Below are positions 1 through 5,695 of a DNA stretch of 30,058 bases, piece after piece (positions within the stretch are counted from its first letter, which is position 1; every line of letters begins with the position of its first letter). Under the pieces are notes generated by a model. It was not told where the DNA came from, ran no database searches, and saw nothing but the letters and a program-made list of their open reading frames with translations. Source of the DNA: Pseudomonadota bacterium (lineage in GTDB: Bacteria; Pseudomonadota; Gammaproteobacteria; Steroidobacterales; Steroidobacteraceae); the NCBI GenBank assembly GCA_023457495.1, contig JAEWLQ010000092.1, positions 1 to 30,058 on the forward strand. The letters are read 5' to 3'. Made by a program: the position numbers and the translations under genes.

Positions 1-7
1 GCTGAGC

Positions 8-39
8 GCTAACTCAGCGATTTCTCACCCGGCACCAAC
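8..39. repeat. Partial copy of the palindromic repeat seen at 5589-5687
   Basis: This 32-bp stretch matches 5655-5686 at 29 of 32 positions; the only differences are three adjacent bases (cga here, tct there). It carries the stop codon and the last eight codons of the aldo/keto reductase. Bases 1-6 (gctgag) are complementary to 13-18 (ctcagc), so the window probably begins inside a longer palindrome whose left arm is cut off. The likely role is a hairpin at a gene end; this is inferred. Confidence 0.7.
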
Positions 40-1013
40 GCATCAATCGCGCCGAGCTCGCTTGCCGAGAACTCGAGGTTGGCGAGCGCCGCGACGGCCT
101 CTTCCACGTGCGCCACCTTGCTGGCGCCGATCAGCGAGGAGGTCACGACCGGGTTGCGCAGCGTCCAGGCGACGGCCATCTGGGCGAGCGACTGGCCGCG
201 CGTCTTCGCGATGTCGTTGAGCTTCTGCACCTTCGCGACCTTGTCGGTGGTGATCGCATCGGGGTTCAGCGAGGTGTGCCGCGCGGCGCGCGAGTCCTCC
301 GGAATGCCCTTCAGGTACTTGCTGCTCAGCAGACCCTGCGCGAGTGGTGAGAACACGATGCAGCCCATCTTCTGCTTCGCGAGCTCGGCGGTGAGGCCGT
401 CCTCGATCCAGCGATTGAACATGTTGTAGCTGGGCTGGTGGATCAGGCAGGGCGTGCCGAGGTCCTCGAGGATCGCCGCGGCCCTGGCCGTGTGCTCCGC
501 GCTGTAGCTCGAGATGCCCGCGTACAACGCGCGGCCCGAGCGCACGATGAAGTCCAGGGCGCCCATCGTCTCCTCGAGCGGAGTATCCGGATCGAAGCGG
601 TGACTGTAGAAGATGTCGACGTACGGCAGGCCCATCCTCTTCAGGGACTGATCGCAGCTCGCGACCAGGTACTTGCGCGAGCCCCATTCACCATAGGGCC
701 CCGGCCACATGAGATAGCCGGCCTTGGACGAGATGATCATCTCGTCCCGAAAGGGATGAAAATCCTTGCGCATGAGCGCGCCGAAGTTCTCCTCGGCGGA
801 GCCCGGCGAAGGACCGTAGTTGTTGGCCAGATCGAAGTGCGTGATGCCGAGATCGAAGGCGCGGCGCGCGATCCGGCGGCCGTTCGCGAATACGTCGACA
901 TCGCCGAAGTTGTGCCACAGGCCGAGTGAGACCGCGGGCAGCCGCACGCCGCTCGCGCCCACGCGGTTGTATCGCATCGAATCGTAGCGCGTGGTGGCCG
1001 GCAGATAGTCCAT
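9..1013 (-). CDS. yghZ: Aldo/keto reductase, YghZ/Gpr type
   Basis: Predicted cytosolic NADPH-dependent aldo/keto reductase of 334 residues. It is closest in layout to the YghZ (Gpr) group, which reduces L-glyceraldehyde 3-phosphate and methylglyoxal. The catalytic tetrad is visible: D61 and Y66 in FDLANNYGPSP, K97 in SSKAGY and H138 in FYSHRFDP. The group-typical segments HQPSYNMFNRW (192-202) and FSPLAQGLLSSKYL (221-234) follow. The frame stays open upstream to 1307, but that part overlaps the next gene and reads like Arg-rich shadow sequence, so ATG at 1013 is preferred; no strong Shine-Dalgarno precedes it. The C-terminal VPGEKSLS and the TAG stop are encoded by the repeat at 8-39. The substrate is inferred from the family. 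Confidence 0.88.
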   Translation of the reverse strand: MDYLPATTRYDSMRYNRVGASGVRLPAVSLGLWHNFGDVDVFANGRRIARRAFDLGITHFDLANNYGPSPGSAEENFGALMRKDFHPFRDEMIISSKAGYLMWPGPYGEWGSRKYLVASCDQSLKRMGLPYVDIFYSHRFDPDTPLEETMGALDFIVRSGRALYAGISSYSAEHTARAAAILEDLGTPCLIHQPSYNMFNRWIEDGLTAELAKQKMGCIVFSPLAQGLLSSKYLKGIPEDSRAARHTSLNPDAITTDKVAKVQKLNDIAKTRGQSLAQMAVAWTLRNPVVTSSLIGASKVAHVEEAVAALANLEFSASELGAIDALVPGEKSLS

Positions 1014-1075
1014 GTCGTTGGCTCGTATGGGTTGGATTGACCAGGAAGATAGACGCGGAAGCTCTCGGAAATCCG

Positions 1076-1516
1076 TCAGCGCGCGATCAGCCAGACTCCG
1101 ATCGCGAGCAGCACGACGCCCGCGAACCGCGTCAGCGTGACCGGATTCACCGGCATGCCCAGCCAGCCGAAATGGTCGATGACCAGGGCGGTCGAGAGCT
1201 GGCCCAGCAGCGCGAGCGCGAGCAGCGACGATGCGCCGAGCTCGGCCGCGATGATGGTGGACGAGGCGACGTAGAACGCGCCGAGCATCCCGCCGAACCA
1301 CGCCCACACCGGCACGGACGAGAGCACTTCGCGCGAGGGCAGCGGCGTGCGCAGGCCGATCACCAGCACGACCAGCGCAAGACCGCCCACCATGAAACTC
1401 ACGAGGGCGGCGCTGTTCGCGCTCTGCAGGAATTTGCGCAGCTGCGAGTTCATCGCGACCTGCACCGTGAGGCCGAATCCCGCCGCGAGACCCAGGAAGT
1501 ACGACAGACCGCGCAC
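1076..1516 (-). CDS. YdcZ/DUF606-type DMT transporter
   Basis: Small integral membrane protein of 146 residues made almost entirely of hydrophobic helices (about 4-5 TM segments). It matches the YdcZ (DUF606) branch of the drug/metabolite transporter superfamily: an N-terminal helix with an NSQLRK motif, then GGxLGAFYV and LGQLSTALVIDHFGWLG stretches. The substrate is unknown. The start is GTG at 1516, only 3 nt after the stop of the upstream gene, so translation is probably coupled. The stop lies 62 nt before the aldo/keto reductase start. Family assignment is by recalled motif pattern. Confidence 0.8.
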   Translation of the reverse strand: MRGLSYFLGLAAGFGLTVQVAMNSQLRKFLQSANSAALVSFMVGGLALVVLVIGLRTPLPSREVLSSVPVWAWFGGMLGAFYVASSTIIAAELGASSLLALALLGQLSTALVIDHFGWLGMPVNPVTLTRFAGVVLLAIGVWLIAR

Positions 1517-1519
1517 TGG

Positions 1520-1735
1520 CTAACTACCCCGGAGACGCCGCAGCAGCTTCAATCCGCCGGGCAGGCCCGCGACGAACAACACCAGGCGCCAGAAGACCCG
1601 CTTCGACAGCGGCGCGCGGCGCTGCGGGACCGCGGCGAAAACCTGTTCGCGCACGTCGCGGTGGCGCGAATCACCCTTTGCGGCATCGACTGGCAGTACG
1701 GTTTCCGGCATCGGGCGCAGCATACCGCGCGGCAC
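1520..1735 (-). CDS. Hypothetical small basic protein
   Basis: Product of up to 71 residues that I do not recognise. The N-terminal half is polar. The C-terminal half (LSKRVFWRLVLFVAGLPGG, then LLRRLRGS) is an amphipathic or membrane-inserting helix flanked by arginines, so peripheral membrane association is possible. GTG at 1735 is the longest start, 3 nt after the methyltransferase stop; ATG at 1723 or 1711 are alternatives. The gene ends in the TAGTTAG motif at 1520-1526. It is coding by position (packed between two convincing genes on the same strand) rather than by homology. Confidence 0.5.
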   Translation of the reverse strand: MPRGMLRPMPETVLPVDAAKGDSRHRDVREQVFAAVPQRRAPLSKRVFWRLVLFVAGLPGGLKLLRRLRGS

Positions 1736-1738
1736 CGC

Positions 1739-2326
1739 TCAAATCGCGGCGGTTTCCATCTCCCACGTGACGAGCGGAGCGCCGCGCCGGATCCAGAAGC
1801 CGGCGCCGCTCGGGCGGAAGTGCCGCCGCAGGCGCTTCCCATACCATTCCACGTCGCGCAGGTGGACATCTCGGTCGGTGCGCGACCGGTCGCAATTGCG
1901 CTGCCAGTCCCGCGCCGTCAGGGCCGAGAGGTACAGCACGCCGCGAGTCAGCCGCCCGAGGTTGGCGATGGCGCGCGTGGCGGTCCGGTCGTCGAGGTAT
2001 TGCAGCACGTCGTAACAGACCACGAGGTCGAACGGGTCCGTGCGGTAGGTGGCGAGCGAACCCTGGATCCAGCCGTAGCGTTCGCACAGGTACTCGCTGT
2101 ATTCGAGGCCGGTGTATCGCGCGCGGGGGAACGCCCGCTCGAGCGGGCCGCGCAGCAGGCCGATGCCGCAGCCCGCGTCGAGCATCCGGCGCACCGGCAA
2201 GCCGATGTGGCTCGCGTAGGCGCCGATGAGCTTCGCCCGCGCGCGCATCTCGGCCCGGGAGGTCACCGCGGTTCGTCCGTCGTAGTAGAAGCGCCGGTAG
2301 TAGTCGGCGTCGAATCTCGCGCTCAT
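1739..2326 (-). CDS. Class I SAM-dependent methyltransferase
   Basis: Cytosolic methyltransferase of 195 residues. SAM-binding motif I is MLDAGCGIGLL (48-58), the acidic residue after beta-2 is E75 in YTGLEYS, and the motif II/III region FDLVVCYDVLQYL (99-111) is characteristic of the methyltransferase 11/25 group. The N-terminal FDADYYRRFYYD is common in stand-alone methyltransferases of this type. The substrate cannot be told. ATG at 2326 overlaps the stop of the upstream DUF3592 gene in an ATGA, suggesting coupled translation. The C-terminus (RRGAPLVTWEMETAAI) is ordinary for the fold. Confidence 0.82.
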   Translation of the reverse strand: MSARFDADYYRRFYYDGRTAVTSRAEMRARAKLIGAYASHIGLPVRRMLDAGCGIGLLRGPLERAFPRARYTGLEYSEYLCERYGWIQGSLATYRTDPFDLVVCYDVLQYLDDRTATRAIANLGRLTRGVLYLSALTARDWQRNCDRSRTDRDVHLRDVEWYGKRLRRHFRPSGAGFWIRRGAPLVTWEMETAAI

Positions 2327-2763
2327 GCACTCCGCTTCAGCGCGTTCGTCACGTTGCGCCGGACGAGGACTCCCGCGATGAGGGCCAGCAGTCCCACGCC
2401 GAGCGCGGCGATGGGGCCTAACCAGTTATCCGCGAATAGCGCGACGCGGCCCTTCTGCGGATCCTCGCGCGGGTACACCACGGGCACGGAATCCCCCACG
2501 GCGAAGCGCTGACTGCTCGTCGCGAGCTGCCCTTCGAAGGTGACGATGTCGCCGTCCGGGGTGGTGAAACGCACTCGCGGCCGATAACGCATCTCTTCCC
2601 CGTCGCGCACCTCGCGGTAGCCGGTGACCGTCCCTGTCGCGCGCATCGTGTCGCCGAAGCTCATCGACTGCGAAAGAAGATAGGCGCCTAACAACAGGCA
2701 GACGACGCCGAGCGCCAGCAGCAGCCGGGCGGCCAGTCCCATGATCCGGTAAGAGAGATCCAT
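2323..2763 (-). CDS. DUF3592 membrane protein
   Basis: Protein of 146 residues with one N-terminal TM helix (about 8-30) and one C-terminal TM helix (about 113-133). They flank a soluble beta-rich section with the DUF3592 pattern: ATGTVTGYREV, YRPRVRFTTPDG, VGDSVPVVYPREDP. The family role is unknown. The ATG at 2763 is followed by MDLSYR. Its stop overlaps the methyltransferase start by 4 nt, so the two are co-transcribed. The gene is divergent from the small plus-strand gene at 2848. Confidence 0.75.
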   Translation of the reverse strand: MDLSYRIMGLAARLLLALGVVCLLLGAYLLSQSMSFGDTMRATGTVTGYREVRDGEEMRYRPRVRFTTPDGDIVTFEGQLATSSQRFAVGDSVPVVYPREDPQKGRVALFADNWLGPIAALGVGLLALIAGVLVRRNVTNALKRSA

Positions 2764-2847
2764 GGCTTTCAGGCGGAAACGTATTTCATGTTGCGGGCGG
2801 CCGGCCGTGAACGTAGGCTCGCCAGTCTATTCGATGTGGGGAGCATG

Positions 2848-3066
2848 ATGAGCGAGACGGAGAAGAAGGGGTCCCCGTGGCCCTGGATACTGGTGCCCAT
2901 TGCGGCGTTCACGCTGTTCTTCGTGTTGCGTGAATGTCAGCAGCGGCTGCCTCCAGCCGCCCACGCTCCCGCCACCGCCCCGACACAAGGCACTCCCGCG
3001 CCCTCCCCAGCCGCCGCGGCCGAGTCCGAGGTTTCGGCGCCGGCCGCAGCGCCGGCGCCACAATGA
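2848..3066 (+). CDS. Hypothetical single-pass membrane protein with Ala/Pro-rich tail
   Basis: Small protein of 72 residues: a short charged N-terminus (MSETEKKGS), one TM helix (PWPWILVPIAAFTLFFVL) and a low-complexity Ala/Pro/Thr tail. Two ATGs lie in tandem at 2845 and 2848; GGGGAG at 2838-2843 fits the second better (4-nt spacing). The tail probably faces the periplasm. I know no family. It is convergent with the TonB-like gene, with only 3 nt between the stops. Base composition alone could produce such an Ala/Pro tail, so the coding call is moderate. Confidence 0.5.
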   Translation: MSETEKKGSPWPWILVPIAAFTLFFVLRECQQRLPPAAHAPATAPTQGTPAPSPAAAAESEVSAPAAAPAPQ

Positions 3067-3069
3067 TTT

Positions 3070-3702
3070 TCAGCCCTTCGTCAGCCTGAACACGACACGC
3101 AGGCGATGCCACTGCGGGATCGCGACGCCATCACGAGTGGCCGGCAGCAGCCGCCAGTTTTTCTTCGCCTCATCGAGCGCGGACTGATCGAGCCGCGGAT
3201 GTCCGGTGCTGCGGACGATGCGCGCATCGCCGACCCGGCCGTCAGGTAACACGTATACCTCGAGGTCCACGGTGCCTTCGTTGCCGAGGCGCGTATCGGA
3301 GGCTGGATAGGCAGGCTGGGTCAGCGGACGGCGCGGATCGATGCGCACGCCCTGGATCACGGGCACGGGATCCGCCGAACCTTGCGGATCGACGACCCCA
3401 TCCGGAGGCAGTACCTGCGCGTCAATCGTGTCCTGCGCAGTCGTCTCCTGCTGAATCGTCGGGAACACGGGTTCCGGTATGTGCAGGTCCGTCGGTTGCA
3501 ACCTTGGACTTATGGTCGGCGGCGGCTCGGTCGGTGGTTTGGGATCATCGATGACCGTGCCCGTCATGACCTGGGGCATAACGTCCTTCTTGATCACCAG
3601 CGCACCGGCGACGACGAACAGCAGCGCCGCGTGCATTCCGGCGACGATGCCCATTCGACCCAGCGACTGCCAAGGATGTCTTGCAGCGATTCGCGCGTTC
3701 AT
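3070..3702 (-). CDS. TonB-family energy transducer
   Basis: TonB-like protein of 210 residues. An N-terminal cytoplasmic stub is followed by a TM anchor (about 18-37), a Pro-rich periplasmic linker (PKPPTEPPPTISP) and a C-terminal TonB domain (about 132-208) with GTVDLEVYVLPDGRVGDARIVRSTGHPRLD-type pattern, seen here as VDLEVYVLPDGRV, STGHPRLDQSAL and NWRLLPA. TonB transmits proton-motive force from ExbBD to outer-membrane TonB-dependent receptors. No exbB or exbD is adjacent, so this is probably an accessory TonB. ATG at 3702 is preceded by a good GGAGG. It may serve uptake of sugars released by the nearby GH10 enzyme, but that is only proximity. Confidence 0.82.
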   Translation of the reverse strand: MNARIAARHPWQSLGRMGIVAGMHAALLFVVAGALVIKKDVMPQVMTGTVIDDPKPPTEPPPTISPRLQPTDLHIPEPVFPTIQQETTAQDTIDAQVLPPDGVVDPQGSADPVPVIQGVRIDPRRPLTQPAYPASDTRLGNEGTVDLEVYVLPDGRVGDARIVRSTGHPRLDQSALDEAKKNWRLLPATRDGVAIPQWHRLRVVFRLTKG

Positions 3703-3777
3703 GACGACCTCCGCCTTTGCCCCGATGGGCTTTGAAGAGGTGAACGCCGACGTCTCGCTACGCGGGGTTAACGGCGC

Positions 3778-4209
3778 CTAACCTTCTGGCGGAGTCGTGA
3801 CCGGCGCCGCACTCTCCTCCGCCGCGTTGCGCGCGCCGACCCACGCGCCGGCGGCGGCTCCCAACCCCGCGACGAACGCGCCATAACCTGTCGACGCCAG
3901 GAACAGGCCGGCGTTGTCGTAGAAGCCGGATAGATCGACGCGCAGGCCCACTGCGGCCAGGGCGAGATTCATCGCGACGGCGCAGGCGGCCGCGGCCGGC
4001 GCCATCGTGAGCCCGAGCAGGAAGCGATGCCGCGGGGCGCGTAACGCGGTGAGCAGCGCGGCAACGCCGGGGACGTTCAGCGTCAGGAGCATCATCAGGG
4101 TCGTCATCGGTGAGACCCAGTCCGTGTAGACGTGCATGGCGAGCAGCGCGAACCAGGCCGAATACACGGCCAGAATCAGCCCCGCGCCCCGAATCCACGA
4201 CTTGGCCAT
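3778..4209 (-). CDS. Hypothetical four-helix membrane protein
   Basis: Protein of 143 residues with about four TM helices: near 8-27, 36-57, 66-90 and 102-127. The sequence is rich in Ala, Leu and Gly, with a short polar C-terminus ending in PPEG. I recognise no family. ATG at 4209 opens with MAKSWIRG. The gene is divergent from rimO across a 66-bp gap that must hold both promoters. Its stop is followed by 75 nt with no clear gene before the TonB-like gene. Confidence 0.6.
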   Translation of the reverse strand: MAKSWIRGAGLILAVYSAWFALLAMHVYTDWVSPMTTLMMLLTLNVPGVAALLTALRAPRHRFLLGLTMAPAAAACAVAMNLALAAVGLRVDLSGFYDNAGLFLASTGYGAFVAGLGAAAGAWVGARNAAEESAAPVTTPPEG

Positions 4210-4275
4210 GAAGGTCCCTGGAATGTCAGATACTAGTAGCGAAAATCGCGCTCGTCAGTACCATAGCGCCCCCTC

Positions 4276-5604
4276 ATGAGCCGCCGCCAGCCAAAAGTCG
4301 GATTCGTCAGCCTCGGGTGCCCTAAGGCGCTGGTGGACTCCGAACGCATCATCACCCAGCTGCGCGCCGAGGGTTACCAGGTCGCGCCTGACTACGACAC
4401 CGCCGACGTGGTGGTCGTGAATACCTGCGGGTTCATCGATTCCGCCGTGGACGAATCGCTCGATGCGATCGGCGAGGCGCTCGAGCACAACGGCAAGGTG
4501 ATCGTGACGGGTTGTCTGGGCGCGCGGCCGGAACGCATCCTGGAGCGGCATCCGAAGGTGCTCAAGGTCACGGGCCCGCATGCGTATGAAGACGTGGTCG
4601 GCGCGGTGCACGAGCATTTGCCGCCGAAGCACGATCCGTTCGTCGATCTCGTGCCGCCGCAGGGCATCCGTCTCACGCCGCGGCACTACGCGTATCTGAA
4701 GATCTCCGAGGGCTGCAACAACAAGTGCAGCTTCTGCATCATTCCGTCGATGCGCGGGTTGCTGGTGAGCCGGCCCATCGACGAGGTGCTGCGCGAAGGC
4801 GAGAAGCTCGCGCGCGCCGGCGTGAAGGAACTGCTGGTGATCTCGCAGGACACGTCGGCTTATGGCGTGGATGTCAGGTACCGCGCCGGCGAATGGCGTG
4901 GTGAGCAGTACGAAACGCGCTTCCTCGATCTCGCGCGCGGCCTGGGTAGTTTGGGCATCTGGGTGCGCATGCATTACGTGTATCCGTATCCGCACGTCGA
5001 CGACGTGATTCCGCTGATGGCGGAGGGCAAGGTGCTGCCCTACCTGGACATCCCGTTCCAGCATGGCAGTCCGACGGTGCTCAAGCGCATGCGCCGGCCG
5101 GGGCAGGTCGACAAGACCCTCGCGCGCATCAAGGCGTGGCGCGAGGTGTGCCCGGATCTGACGATTCGCTCCACGTTCATCGTCGGCTTCCCCGGCGAGA
5201 CCGAGGCCGAGTTCGAGGAGTTGCTCGACTGGCTGGACGAAGCGCAGCTCGATCGCGTGGGCGCGTTCAAGTATTCGCCGGTCGACGGCGCGCCCGCGAA
5301 CGACGTCGCGCCGCACATCGATCCCGAAATCCAGGAAGAGCGGCTGGCGCGTTTCATGGAAAAGTCCGCGCGAATCTCCGCCGCGAAGCTCGCCGCCAAG
5401 GTCGGCCGGAAAATGCGCGTGCTGGTCGATGCCGTCGACGGCAACACCGCGATCGCGCGCAGCGAAGGCGACGCGCCCGAGATCGACGGGACGGTGCGCA
5501 TCGCCAAGGGCGGCAAGCTCAAGGTCGGCGAGTTCGCCAACGTCGAGATCACCGCCTCCGGCGATCACGACCTCGCCGCACGGTTGGTGGTTGGTGCCGG
5601 GTGA
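4276..5604 (+). CDS. rimO: Ribosomal protein S12 methylthiotransferase RimO
   Basis: Radical-SAM methylthiotransferase that modifies the conserved aspartate of ribosomal protein S12 (beta-methylthiolation). Length is 442 residues, normal for the family. The N-terminal UPF0004 domain carries cluster cysteines C15, C51 and C80 (SLGCPKALVDSE, NTCGFID, GCLGARPE). The radical-SAM motif CxxxCxxC is C147, C151 and C154 in CNNKCSFCIIPSMRG. A C-terminal TRAM domain (about 375-440) follows. It is the only large plus-strand housekeeping gene here. Its stop codon (5602-5604) lies inside the left arm of the inverted repeat at 5589-5687, so the last five residues (VVGAG) are encoded by repeat DNA. Confidence 0.96.
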   Translation: MSRRQPKVGFVSLGCPKALVDSERIITQLRAEGYQVAPDYDTADVVVVNTCGFIDSAVDESLDAIGEALEHNGKVIVTGCLGARPERILERHPKVLKVTGPHAYEDVVGAVHEHLPPKHDPFVDLVPPQGIRLTPRHYAYLKISEGCNNKCSFCIIPSMRGLLVSRPIDEVLREGEKLARAGVKELLVISQDTSAYGVDVRYRAGEWRGEQYETRFLDLARGLGSLGIWVRMHYVYPYPHVDDVIPLMAEGKVLPYLDIPFQHGSPTVLKRMRRPGQVDKTLARIKAWREVCPDLTIRSTFIVGFPGETEAEFEELLDWLDEAQLDRVGAFKYSPVDGAPANDVAPHIDPEIQEERLARFMEKSARISAAKLAAKVGRKMRVLVDAVDGNTAIARSEGDAPEIDGTVRIAKGGKLKVGEFANVEITASGDHDLAARLVVGAG

Positions 5605-5687
5605 GAAAAGACTGAGTTAGCTGCGCCGCGTTCCGCTCGCTGCGAGCACGCCGAGCTAACTCAGTCTTTTCTCACCCGGCACCAACC
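5589..5687. repeat. Perfect 34-bp inverted repeat between convergent rimO and GH10 genes
   Basis: Arms 5589-5622 and 5654-5687 are perfect reverse complements over 34 bp. The 31-nt loop holds a smaller palindrome (gctcgc t gcgagc, 5635-5647). The left arm covers the rimO stop; the right arm ends 8 nt before the GH10 stop. There is no T-tract, so it is not a textbook intrinsic terminator, but its place between convergent genes suits a bidirectional terminator or mRNA 3-prime-end stabiliser. The right arm recurs at 8-39, which shows it is a dispersed element. Function is inferred. Confidence 0.85.
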
Positions 5688-5695
5688 CCTCGCCC

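Noticed and set aside
1014..1307. N-terminal extension of the aldo/keto reductase to 1307
   Set aside because: It overlaps the YdcZ-like gene and reads as Arg-rich shadow sequence; the family begins at the ATG at 1013.
926..2512. Long plus-strand open frame of about 528 codons
   Set aside because: It runs antisense through four convincing minus-strand genes and its product is Arg/His/Ala-rich, as expected for the mirror frame of GC-rich coding DNA.
4255..5568. Long minus-strand open frame antisense to rimO
   Set aside because: The rimO motifs fix the real strand; the antisense product has no family pattern.
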